Positions 11,120 to 21,800 of a stretch of 64,000 nucleotides of DNA are shown here, piece after piece. A model generated the notes under the pieces. It saw only the letters and a program-made list of their open reading frames with translations. It searched no databases and was not told the origin of the DNA. Source of the DNA: Vitis vinifera (lineage: Eukaryota > Streptophyta > Magnoliopsida > Vitales > Vitaceae); assembly GCF_030704535.1 (NCBI RefSeq), contig NC_081821.1:883001-947000 (forward strand), read 5' to 3'. Each line of letters opens with the position of its first letter. Position 1 is the first letter of the stretch. The translations under genes and the position numbers were made by a program.

Positions 11120-11128
11120 TTAATTGTA
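11120..11128. repeat. Right target-site duplication TTAATTGTA
   Basis: Identical to 10504-10512, immediately outside the right end of the MITE. Confidence 0.8.
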
Positions 11129-11738
11129 TTAGTTAGTTCATTAATACAAAATAATGGAAGGTTGAAACGCCAAAACATGTTTAATATTCGCACTTGGAAT
11201 AAAAAGGTCCTTGTTATTTTATTTGGATTTTGTCTATGATTTTTGAAAAGAAACTTGATTGAGACTCATTTAAGTCATATTTGGTAATGGGAAAACTTCG
11301 TTTGAAAGGTCAAATAAAAGGGCTATAATCTTAACTCATTACCCCTCATTTGAAAAGGAAAAGCCAACCTTCACATGACTTTTTCAATGCGAAGACCAAA
11401 TATTTTGTACCATAAAAACCTGCAAGTCAATGAACCAATGGGAGCACACCACAACAGTCAATTTCATCAAATATTTATGAAAAGAAAATCTCCCAAGACC
11501 TCGTGACATGCATGCATGCATCTAGGATCTACACATATTAATTTTATGTGTCAAAATTCAACACCTAAACATGTAGAAATTGATTTTTCTACGACAAATT
11601 CCACAACTTGACCTGGTAGTTATAATGGAAGATGAAAAGAAAATGAGTAGGAATAATTAAAAAGTGATGAGGACCGCATATATATATATATGTTAACTGA
11701 ATTAATAGTTATGCTATGCTCTTCCTTTGTAAGGCAAA
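11129..11738. other. Intergenic DNA and likely promoter of peptide gene C
   Basis: No gene seen. A palindromic CATGCATGCATGCA tract occurs near 11510-11521 and a short AT run at 11680-11692. Unlike copies A and D there is no TATAAATA just upstream of the ATG. Confidence 0.4.
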
Positions 11739-12240
11739 ATGAGGGCTGAACTGGTGAAGAGATACCTCATTCTTGGTTTTCTCACATTCACAACCCTAAT
11801 TTTTCTGTGGAGTATGCTCATAACAGGTAAGATTTTAGGTTGTAGATGTTCGGATAGAATATTATTTTTTAAAGATATATGATACTCATATTTATGTTTG
11901 ATTATTGGTTGATATACACACAGATATATATATATTACCATCATCCCGATGGAAACGAAAATTTTAAAACCTATCCCATCCTACCAAACGAACACAACCT
12001 AAGATTAACATTTGTTTTGTTTTTATTTTTAATTCATTTTTCATCTATCATATTACATATTTGTAAAGTCAATTATTATTACATATTTGTAATTATCTTT
12101 TCAAAACTCATTAGCCACAATTATATTTAGTTGTAGGTAGAGAAGGAAAGATGGAGAAATCGATCACCGTGCACATGATGCAAAAACCCCCAAGCCCGCC
12201 ACCGCCACCACCAAGGGTGCCGTCAGGGCCTTGGCCTTGA
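11739..12240 (+). CDS. Small secreted proline-rich peptide, copy C (two exons)
   Basis: Exons 11739-11826 and 12137-12240 join over a 310-bp GT-AG intron in phase 1 to give 63 aa. Residues 1-30 are a signal peptide with the run YLILGFLTFTTLIFLW and the motif ITG at the exon junction. The short mature part is REGKMEKSITVHMMQK followed by PPSPPPPPPRVPSGPWP and the stop. Intron phase and the sequence G-GTAAGATT at the donor match copy A. This copy has the cleanest tail: RVPSGP resembles the R-x-V-P-S-G-P core of CLE peptides but the protein stops before the family's usual final residues, so that link is only suggestive. The exon sequence ends within repeat-rich DNA. Confidence 0.65.
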
Positions 12241-12330
12241 TGCAGCAGCGGAGTCAAGAAATGAATTGAGAAGGGACAAGACATGTAAGAAGGGTAGAAA
12301 ATCAATAAAGTCATCGCATTGCTCACTAAT

Positions 12331-13230
12331 ACTCATGGATGAGCTCTTTTCAATATCTCTAATGAGGGGTTCAAATCCCGTTAGCGTCAAATTTATAAAA
12401 TAAAATAAAACAAATCAGTTTTTTTTTTTTTTTTTTTTTAATTTCATGAGGAAAAGTACCTCTTCTGGGTACTATATATCTGGCTAGGCTACTGTCTTGA
12501 TGGGCATTTCATGAGTTTCATGTATGTATCACAACATTAGAATTCATTGTTATCTTTACATGAAGAATGAATAATAGCTATGCTCAAAGTTATATATTTT
12601 GTATTCTTAAAATCAAAGTATCAATATATCCGAGTGTATCAATATATTTTTATTTTCGACTATACCTTTATCAATTATACTTACAAAATAATTTTAATAT
12701 GTGTATTTTTATTTATTTTATTATTTTTTAAAGTTTTTCCAAACATTTCTATTATTTTTGAACAATTTCTACCTTATTAATATTTTTGTCAAAATATCCA
12801 TCAATATTTTTTATATATCCATAAAATTTAAGTATCAATATATTTGTATTTATCGATATTTTCATCATCGTATATAATAAGTGAAGAACTTGTTATAAAT
12901 ATTACTTTATCACTTTATTACACAGGTTGAACATGGAACACATTTTTGAAATAGCTAAGATGTTGTTTGAATATATTCCTATTTTTTATTTTTATTTAAA
13001 AAAATATTAAATCATATATAAATTAAAAAAATTCTTAAAAATTTATTCCATAATTTTTAGAAAAGTTATGCTATTAATAAAAATTTACTACCTCAAATTT
13101 TAAAATTGTTAAAAGTAAATTTTTGGAATATAAATTAAGTCCTTATATTTGATATAGAAATCACTACTAATTTTAATTAAAAAAAATCATTGTTGATAGT
13201 AAATATATTTGGACCTAATTTCGGAGAAAT
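12331..13230. other. AT-rich intergenic DNA
   Basis: Apart from a T homopolymer (12420-12439) and the dispersed repeat at 12580-12875, no feature is recognised. Confidence 0.45.
12580..12875 (-). repeat. Dispersed repeat rich in atatcg/tatcaatata words, copy 1
   Basis: Its reverse complement (starting GATGAAAATATCGATAAATA near 12870) matches the left part of the larger repeat beginning at about 46663 (ATGAAAATATCGGTAATCAC), including the downstream words GATACTT, TTTTATG and GATATTTTG in the same order. No coding capacity. Confidence 0.55.
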
Positions 13231-13264
13231 CATAAAGTTATTTGGGTTGGCCGGATTTTGGGGG
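13231..13264 (+). repeat. Isolated copy of the apgM-upstream minisatellite unit
   Basis: CATAAAGTTATTTGGGTTGG followed by CCGGATTTTGGG closely matches two units in the same orientation at 17607-17641 and 17672-17706. The Mutator-like element lies exactly between, so the element appears to have inserted into, and split, a tandem array. Confidence 0.65.
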
Positions 13265-13359
13265 CTTTTTTTAACTTTTGCAGAAATTTTAAAAAATAAT
13301 TATTAAAAAATGGTAGTTGGGAAAATATTGATAGATCTACGACAGTTTTTGCCACGTGG

Positions 13360-13830
13360 AAGGTGTCTTTTAAAGAGACACATTCCACAATTTTCAAAAT
13401 CATGATACATATCTAAAAGAATTAAATTTAAGCTAAAAGTATCTCTTCAAGAGACACCTTCTACAATTCCAACAAATTTTAATTTATACAAAAGGTGTTA
13501 CTTGAAGAGACACTTTCCACAATTCCACAATTCCACAAATTCCAATATGTACTAAAGGTGTCTCTTCAAGAGACACTTTCTACAATTTCATAAAATTGAA
13601 TTTATACTAAAAATGTCTCTTGAAAAGACACTTTCCACAATTCCACAAAATCTAATATGTATTAAAAATTGTGGAAATGATTTTAAAGCTAAAGATGTCT
13701 CTTGAAAAGACACCTTCAACATAAATTCGAAAATTTCCAATGTGTATGGAAATTGTGAAAAGTGAGAAACACTTTCAGTATAAACCCAATTTTTTTAAAA
13801 TTATGGAAGGTGTCTATTCAAGAGACACCT
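13360..13830. repeat. Array of short palindromes (GTGTCTCTTCAAGAGACAC)
   Basis: At least seven copies lie at about 13362, 13440, 13495, 13556, 13611, 13693 and 13808. Several are near-perfect hairpins with a 9-10 bp stem and a 1-nt loop. Each is followed by an A/T-rich spacer with words like TTTCCACAATTCCAC and AATTTATACTAAA. Spacing is 50-115 bp. The array abuts the MULE's left terminal repeat and replaces the normal end of the transposase gene. Confidence 0.8.
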
Positions 13831-13849
13831 TTAGTATAATTCCATTTTT

Positions 13850-16083
13850 CGGGAATTGTGGAATGTCAAATGATTGCCACTTATTACAACTACATGTACC
13901 TTCATTCAACTTAACAACTTGTTTGTTACATCCTTTATCCATATGAAACCCATGGAGAGCATTAATTACTTCAAATGTTTGATGAATTTGATAGAAGATG
14001 GTGATAGTATGTCCACTAGCTTTGGCTTTAGCTCTTCTAAATTTATCAATTACATACGTGGTATACACATCTCCAACTACCATTCTAGCACGTATCTCTG
14101 CTCTACGAGTCTCAAAGTATGACACACATCGATAAAAAGTTAATTGAACAAGTGCAGTGATAGGTAACATTCACGCTCCTTTAAGCACCTCATTTATGTA
14201 TTCAACAATATTTGTAGTCAACCACCCATACCGATATCCTAGATCATATGCTTGAGTCCATTTTTTAGTGTCTAACTTTGAAAACCAAGCCACACTTTTT
14301 TCATCTAATTGTTTTAACTCCTCCATGTATCTCTCATACTTCTGCGGTTGATGTTGACTTCCAGCTCTATACGTCAACTCTTTTCAGACCTTATTCTTAT
14401 ATTTATCACTAAAATTGCTCACTACATGCCTAAGACAATATCGATGTTGCGCATGAGGGGGGCTCCATCCAACTGATGGATTTCTAACAGCAACATTTAT
14501 TCCTGCATGGCGATATGAAATTAAGCATATCCCTTCTCTTTGAGTGATGTGAGGCCTTAATGTAATAAGAAACTAAGACCAACTATCCTATGATTCTTCC
14601 TCAACAATTGCAAACGCAAAGGGGAATATATGACCATTTACATCAATTGAAGTAGCAATTAAAAGCTTCCCCATGTATTTTCCATATAGGAATGTACCAT
14701 CAAGTTGTATAATTGGTCTGCAATGCTTGAATCCTTCAACACTTGGCCCAAATGTCCAAAAAACACGCATAAACCGCACGTTCCCAAAAATCCCTCCTAA
14801 TGGTATTGTCTTCCAAACAATCTTTGTTCCATGATTAGTTAGCTAAAGGATGTCCATCCACTTCGGCAATGCTTGATAAGATTCATCTCAATCACCAAAA
14901 ACTCTAAGCATTGTTTTTCTCTTAGCTTCCAAAATTCTCCTATAATGGACATCATATCCAAATTTATCCTTCACTATCTAATGTAATGTAGCAATAGAGG
15001 TAGTGTGATCCCTCCGAACGACATTTTGGATCTCTCTTACAATCAATGTAGAGTCTAATAGAGAGTGATCTTGTGATAATTTAGGATAAACACAAGTATG
15101 AGAACCTACATACTTGGTTATCTCAAACATTTTATGGCTTTTACGACGACATGCACAAAGCCTCCAATTACATTATTCCTTCCACTTCTTACATCTCACT
15201 GCCCACAATTGTGGTTCTAATTCACAAACAACCAAATGTTGATTCTGACATATTGCATAACGTTTTACAACATATTACAAGTCTTCTTTACTCTCAAATC
15301 TCAATCCTTTAAACAACTCATTAGATTCATTCCACAATCCGATACGTGATGTGAGAGGCTCAACAATCATGTTATTTATTGCATCCCAATTCTTCAATTG
15401 TTTGAATATTGGGGAAAGCATAATATGTTCACCATCATTTAAAGAAGCCTTATTTGTTGGAGGTTTATCATCATAATTCATCTTATTAATCTCGTCCTCA
15501 TCATAAAATTCCACATCATCATTTTCATTTATAAATGGGATGTCAACATAGTTGTTTGTTGCTATCATAACTAACTAAGTTACTATTGCCAAATTCCCCC
15601 TTATTTCGTCATTATGTGCTAATTCTCCTCCATTTCATCAGTGTGCACTGCCAAATTCCCTTATGCTGGTATTTCCACATCATGACCCATAATTTCTTGA
15701 TCAAATGATGGACTTAACCCAGATGAATGATCCCTTGGACGTGTCTGCAAATACATTTCAATAGTATTTGATGGTGGGATTTGTGCTACAACATGAAACA
15801 TTAACCTTACATCATCATCATCATCATCTTTAATTGGTAATTATATATAGTTAATGTTCCCATTTCCAATCGACATAAGAATTGGATACCAAAATATCAT
15901 AGATAACATGTTATGAGCGCAATCGATCGACATAACATGATACAACTTATCCTCAAACTCATCATATTTGATCAAATTGTTCACTAAAACACCTTTTTTA
16001 GGAGGACAATTGTAACACACCCCATTTGGGCCATGAATTATTTCACCATCCTTGTAACACACAATTATAAGCAAACTATCCAT
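13850..16083 (-). pseudogene. MuDR-type MULE transposase, broken
   Basis: Reading the minus strand from 16083: an N-terminal segment starting MDSLLIIVCYKDGEIIHGPN and an acidic linker (ENDDVEFYDEDE, about 15500). Then a MuDR DNA-binding domain (FESKEDL at about 15280; cysteines in VRCKKW and CNWRLCACRRKSHKMFEITK). Then the MULE transposase core (IIQLDGTFLYGKYMGKLLIA at about 14700, with the catalytic-type D after QL, and FPFAFAIVEEES). Last is the start of a SWIM zinc finger (GTCSCNKWQSFDIP at about 13880). At least eight in-frame stops interrupt it, for example just after KEDL and after VEEES. The SWIM motif ends before its C-x-H half, where the palindrome array begins. It cannot make an active transposase. 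The coding order and family match known Mutator-like transposases. Confidence 0.8.
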
Positions 16084-17450
16084 TCATGTACCTAAAAAGA
16101 ATTAAATAAAAGATATATAAGACTGAGTCAAATTAAATTTATTTTAATTTATCAAATTCAATTTAATGTATTCATTTTATACAAGATAAACTATTTAATT
16201 TTAACAAATAAAAAGATAGTATATCCATTTTTATATATGATAAATGATTTGAATATTAATTAAATATAATAATAATTGTTTAATTAAAATGATCCAATAC
16301 TTCATTATGTCCCAAGCCAAATCTAACCCATATTCGATTGGGCTAGTTTCAATGTTTTCCTAAACCCAACCCAAATTACACCATCCATAATCTCCAAAAT
16401 CTCGTTGGATTTGGTTCCAAGTTGCAACCCAGTGAAGCATCCCATTTTGCTCCATGAAATTGAATTTGCCACCGCTGGTAGCATTTCCTTCACTACATTG
16501 ACAACAAGCTTCACCCAATGAAGAATCCCATTTTACCCTCATTGAATCTGCCACTCTCAATCCTCGTAGGTACTAATCTAATCATGTTATTATTTTTTAT
16601 TTTTTTGGCAACACCCGTTTGATTCCCAATAAAATCCATCCCCCATTCGATTTCCGGGAAAATTCATCATCGTTTTATTTCCGAGAAAATCCATGCAAAA
16701 CCCCTAACGAAAACAAAAAAAAAAAAAAGCTTTTTCTGGATCTGTTCTAGGGGTCTCTTTGCTTTTGTGCCATTGGATTTAAATTTCACAAACCCTAAAT
16801 CCACGATTTTTGAGCTAGGCTGAAAAACATAACCTTTCCCTACAAATCATTATCATATTACCAAATACCATCTTATGTTTTTTTATAAAAAAAGTTAGAC
16901 AAATTTTGTATCCTATGCGCGGGCTGGACTGGTAGGAAATATCAGGAAATTTCTCGAAAATTACCGAAATTTCCTTCAACCGATAATCGGTGACGAATAT
17001 TGTGTCGGAGCCAACCGATAAAAAAATGAAAACAAAATTTTCAACTTTCCCACACTTTCTTGGCAACCAAACATACTCACAACAAGCCAAACCACAAAAA
17101 AAATGAAAACTTTCTCCATAATTTTTAGTCTACTTGGTTTCATTGTAAAAAAAAAATGAAAACTTTATTTTTTTTTTCAACTTTCCCACACTTTCTCGGT
17201 GACCAAACACAACCACACCACTAAATATAACCACAAAACATACAGAAAACATCGAGGGCAATGGTCTCTCATATCTGCACTTCACTTCCTTTCTATTGGT
17301 GTTGAGGCAAGGATATCCACTCCATGATCAATGTGCGGGAAAATGGGTTTTCGAGCAGAGGACAAAATGAGTTTTGAGGCGGAGAAGAAAACGGACTAGG
17401 GGAAATGGTTTCCACTTCTTTTCAAATATAAAATGCTATTTTTTTTCTAC
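16084..17450. other. Non-coding right part of the MULE
   Basis: Presumed upstream region of the minus-strand transposase. It contains a duplicated block (CAACTTTCCCACACTTTCT at about 17041 and 17179) and an A homopolymer (about 16716). A GC-richer patch at 16360-16560 has open frames on the minus strand that I cannot assign; it might be captured host sequence, but nothing proves this. Confidence 0.4.
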
Positions 17451-17559
17451 TCTCATCCCACGTGTTAAAAAGTGCCATAGAATTGAAATTATTTTCCTAT
17501 CTACAGCATTTTAAAAATTACTTTCCCCAGTAGCCATACATTTGTCACAAATCCCGGAT

Positions 17560-17735
17560 TTTGGACCCTGGACAACTTTGAACTTTCTTCCCCATTGAGG
17601 GAATTCATAAAGGTATTTGGGTTGGGCCGGATTTTGGGCCTTGGACAACTTTCTTCCCCCACTGAGGGAATTCATAAAGTTATTTGGGTCGGGCCGGTTT
17701 TGGCCCTTGGGCAACTTGCTTCCCCACCGAGTGGA
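17560..17735 (+). repeat. 65-bp tandem repeat upstream of the phosphoglycerate mutase gene
   Basis: Two and a half units with the pattern CAACTTTCTTCCCC, then GAGGGAATTCATAAAG, then TATTTGGGTTGGGCCGGATT, then TTGGGCCTTGGA. A further partial unit is found 4.3 kb to the left at 13231, on the other side of the MULE. The GGGCC/GGCCC cores resemble site II-like promoter words, but a regulatory role is only a guess. Confidence 0.7.
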
Positions 17736-18813
17736 TCGTCATCAACTTTTGCTTTTCCCAATGGTTGCAATGCAGAAGAAAAACCAGATGGTGGTCAGTA
17801 TCTTCTTGCTTTCGGTAAGGAAATTGAACCTAAACCCTAGATAAATCTTAAAAAACCCTACCTCCTAATCTTTTTCGCAGTCTAAATACAGCAGGAAAAA
17901 GCACAGCTGAAGCTTCTTACAGGTAAGATTTATGATTATCATCAATCATCTTACATTTCCAATTTTACGACTTCATGGTTCAGTGCCTGCAAACCCTAAA
18001 CCCAATTTTTGTACATAGCCACCAGTGGGTCTGAATTGATTATATATTATTTAATGGCATCTCATGTGGAAGTTTTCTTATATAGTGGGAGAAAGCCATT
18101 TGAGAAATTTTGACGAATCTCGAGAAAATAAGCTTGTGTTTTATCAAGGGCAATCATTTTCCTGTGTATGATTGTTCAATTTATCTTTTTACTTGTACGG
18201 ATGAAAATCCATCTTCAAATTCAAATACTTTTGGTCAGGAAGATCAAGAAATTAGTGCTTTGTGTTTGTTTTAATGTTTTAATAAATAAAATGAAATTCT
18301 ATGTTTTTTAATCTGGGAAGGAGGGGAGGTGGTTGTTCACTTGATTGTTATTAGAGGCAGATGTAAGTTCATATTGCTGATATGTACTCTTAAGTATCTA
18401 AAATGGCTTTCAATTCCCAAATTGACAAATAGAAATTTTTTTGACTCGAAATGGAAATCTATCAGAACTTAATTCATGTCTCACTTTTACCAGTATGAAA
18501 ATTTCAAAACTTCTAATCATTTTGTCCAAATTTTTAGCTAAATCAATCAAAATATCAACAGGACAGATTTTGACAATTTTAACCTTCATTTCTCTGAATT
18601 TTCCACATGAACTGACCCAAATTTGTTTAGTGGTGTTCCCAGTGTCTAGTTAGTTTAGTGTACATGACAATTCGGTCATTGTGAAGTTAACATCTTTCTT
18701 CTTTTTCAGATTGCTGGAGTAGGATGGCCTGGTGTTGAGTAATTGTGCATTCTCAACACTGCTATTTTCTTATTTCAAAAGAGCTAGGACAGCTACATAT
18801 AGCATATAGGATC
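17736..18813 (+). promoter_or_regulatory. Probable 5' leader of the phosphoglycerate mutase gene, with a leader intron
   Basis: A good donor (CTTACAG/GTAAGATT at 17922/17923) and acceptor (CTTTTTCAG at 18701-18709) define a likely 787-bp intron in the 5' leader. The leader exon would lie in the GC-richer stretch before 17922, and the leader resumes at 18710, about 100 nt before the chosen start codon. Large first introns in leaders are common in plant housekeeping genes. No transcript data are available here. Confidence 0.45.
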
Positions 18814-21800
18814 ATGGATAGTGCAGTCAAGCCTAAGACAAGAGTGGCATTTGTGCTGATTGATGGCATAGGAGATGTCTCTTTGCCAAGGTTGGGATAC
18901 AAGACTCCTCTGCAAGCAGCCAAAATACCAAATTTAGATGCCATTGCATCTGCTGGAGTTAATGGTCTCATGGATCCTGTTGAAGTAGGCTTGGGTTGTG
19001 GAAGCGACACCGCACACCTTTCTTTATTGGGTTATAACCCAAGAATATATTACCGAGGCCGAGGTGCATTTGAGTCCATGGGTGCTGGATTAGCAATGTT
19101 ACCTGGAGATATTGCATTCAAGGTGGATATTTATTTTTGTTTTTTTTTTTTCTCTCATTTCATGTTCATATTTATAATGCCTATCATTTCTTTTTAACCA
19201 AGTATGCATTAGGTAGAATATGGCATCCAAGTGTCAGACAATATGGTGTATGGTAAAGAATTTTTTGTATTGTGACCTTCTATCCCACTGCTATTATTTC
19301 ATGCCTATTTTATATAGAAAATAGAATTCAGGAAATCCTAGCTGGTCTTTTGATTAAACAGAGAGTTTGGACCAACATGAATGTGATATCGAGTCTTGAG
19401 TCAATAAAAAATAAATGCTAATGATAATTTGAGTCTGGAAAATCCTGATAAATGTTTGTAAAAACAGTCTTCAACTTCTTGTTTACTAAAGTAAAATTTA
19501 CCCTTAAGGATCAACAAGCACTGATGTGGAATGACTAATGGTTCACAAGATGAATGAAATAGATACCAGAATCCTTGTGTAGTGAAGGCATTAAACCAAG
19601 TATTAGCTTGGGAGATTTGCAATTGCCTCCAACATTTACAAACCCAATCTGAATCAAGACTTACCCTATCCATATCTATGTTCATGGAGAAAGTTTTGAA
19701 ATGTGTTTGAGATTCTTTTGAAATTTAGCTTTCCTATCAAGAAAAGTCACAGTGGTTGAAATGATAATGGCTTTATAATGAATTCTCAATGGAATAGATA
19801 TTAGGAGCCCGAAGTTAGGTGAGTTTCTTAAGCAAGGCATGCCACCAAGAAAGTCACATTAGAAGGTGTTCAGAATTTTCTAAGGAAGATGTGCCACCAA
19901 GAAAATCACATTAAAGGTGCTCCTGAACTCTTCTTCTTCCTTTTGTATTTATTATTTATTTATTTTAATAGGGCAAGTTCTCAGGTTCTTTGAGAATTGA
20001 AGTACAAAAAACTGATTTTAACTGGCTCTCCTCTGGTTTATCTGAAGCAGGTTGATACCTTTTCAAAACGAGTATCTTCTGCTGCTTCAATAGAGGGCAT
20101 ACTCTGCTCAAGAGTTTATACCTCTTTGCCAAGCTTGAAGCTTTGAATTATTCATAATGTCTTTTGCCTTACTAGAAAGGCACACCAAATGATTTATTTT
20201 CACTCTTCTTCTTTTTGGTTTCTATAGAACAACCCAAGGTTTATATAGATTTGTGCATATTTGTTGCTGACAAGGCAGATCCTGCATTTTGCATGTTGCT
20301 ACAAACTCTTCCTTTTCAGCTGGTGCAGTAAAAGAACTAAACTTGAATATATTTCTATCGGTAGGCTAAATATTATGTATGAGATTATGTTCGCCTATGA
20401 AGTATGAAATTCACAACTAATTGACTTTTCATTATCTGATTAGCTGGACTTCTGAGCCCCTGCATGATTCTACCATATTGATGTATGGTAGGTACAGTTG
20501 GGATGTTCCAAGAAAATTGAATGGCTCCATAATCTTTGACTTAGCATTTGAATGTACAAATCCTCCATGAAGAATGAGCATTCTGAAGAAGATGGCTTCC
20601 AGTTGAACTAGGAAATAACATCCCTATTTATGATGTCGGAGCAGTATTAGGATTTCATGAAATGATAATTTCTATTTTTTATTTTCATTTCTCTTGTAGG
20701 ATTCTACCTCCTGTTATGGTTCATTTGTGATGAGTTTGTAAATAAATTCATACCAACATGCCTAAACACATATATAACATACTTATATCCGACATACAGT
20801 AGCAAACATGTACATGTGCATAAGTGCGCACTTGAATATATTGCAGCTTTCTATTTCTTGCTATTTTTCTATTATTGTGAATTTTTCCTTTTATCATTTG
20901 TAAAAAGGGATTGTGTTCTAAAGTTCTTTGTCATTTTTGCTTGTTCCATCCTGTGACCCCTCTGCATTCTTTTATCTACAGTCAAACTTTGCAACTTTAG
21001 ATGAGAAGACTGGAATAGTCACCAGTAGAAGGGCTGACAGGCACTTCGAAGAAGAAGGCCCCATCCTCTGTGCTGCACTGGATGGAATGAAGCTGCCATC
21101 TTTTCCTCAGTATGAAGTCAGAGTCAGGTGCAGATGTGCAGTAACTTACATTTCTATTGCTTGACTGAACATCCTTGGAACTGGAAATTTTTTATGAGAA
21201 CTGTGTTAAATAAAAGGTTCTTAAGAACTTAAATCTCCATTCATTTTTTGGAACAAGTCACTATCAATTATTCTTAAGAACTTAGAACTCCATTCATTTT
21301 TTTGAACAAGTCCCGATGAATTAGGAAGTCTATCAAGAAAAGGATTAAGTTTGGTTGGTCTAACTACCTCTACATTAAATGCTTTTAAGAGTGCTTCCCA
21401 TCTCCAAGTTTGTGTAGAGTCTCTTATATCAAGTAAAATCAGACACTTGAGTTTTTGGGTTGAGGTTAAAGCCCTTTGATTTGGAGACAGTATAGTAGAA
21501 ACTTAAAACAACATCATTTTCTATACAGGTATGCAACAGAGCATAGATGCGGAGTGGTTGTGAAAGGACCAAATTTGAGTGGAAATATATCAGGAACAGA
21601 CCCATTAAAGGATAACCGTTTGCTTTTACAAGCTACAGCTCTAGATGATACTGATGAAGCAAAGCACACAGCTGCAGTTGTTAATGAATTGTCCAAGGAG
21701 ATATCACGAATTCTTGTTTCTCACCCTTTGAACGCAAAGCGGGCAGCAGAAGGAAAGAACATTGCTAATGTTGTCCTTTTACGAGGTTGCGGTATTTGCA

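Larger units (their letters stand above)
13285..17533 (-). mobile_element. Decayed autonomous Mutator-like element (MULE)
   Basis: The ends form degenerate inverted repeats. On the left (about 13310-13361), AATGGTAGTTGGGAAAATAT runs on to TTTTTGCCACGTGG. The reverse complement of the right end (about 17458-17512) runs from AATGCTGTAGATAGGAAAAT to CTTTTTAACACGTGG in register. Between them lies a minus-strand MuDR-type transposase pseudogene, a palindrome array next to the left end, and about 1.3 kb of transposase-upstream DNA on the right. No target-site duplication could be identified, and the outermost boundaries are uncertain by about 20-30 bp. Confidence 0.65.

Noticed and set aside
13360..13830. 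Considered as a microRNA precursor
   Set aside because: Stems are only 9-10 bp with 1-nt loops and are tandemly repeated; too short for a plant miRNA hairpin.
16323..16560. Overlapping minus-strand frames upstream of the MULE transposase
   Set aside because: Neither frame shows recognisable domains or splice links to the transposase; kept only as possible captured sequence.
17595..17844. Two overlapping open frames just upstream of the phosphoglycerate mutase gene
   Set aside because: They are made of the 65-bp tandem repeat and the probable 5' leader; no conserved protein features.
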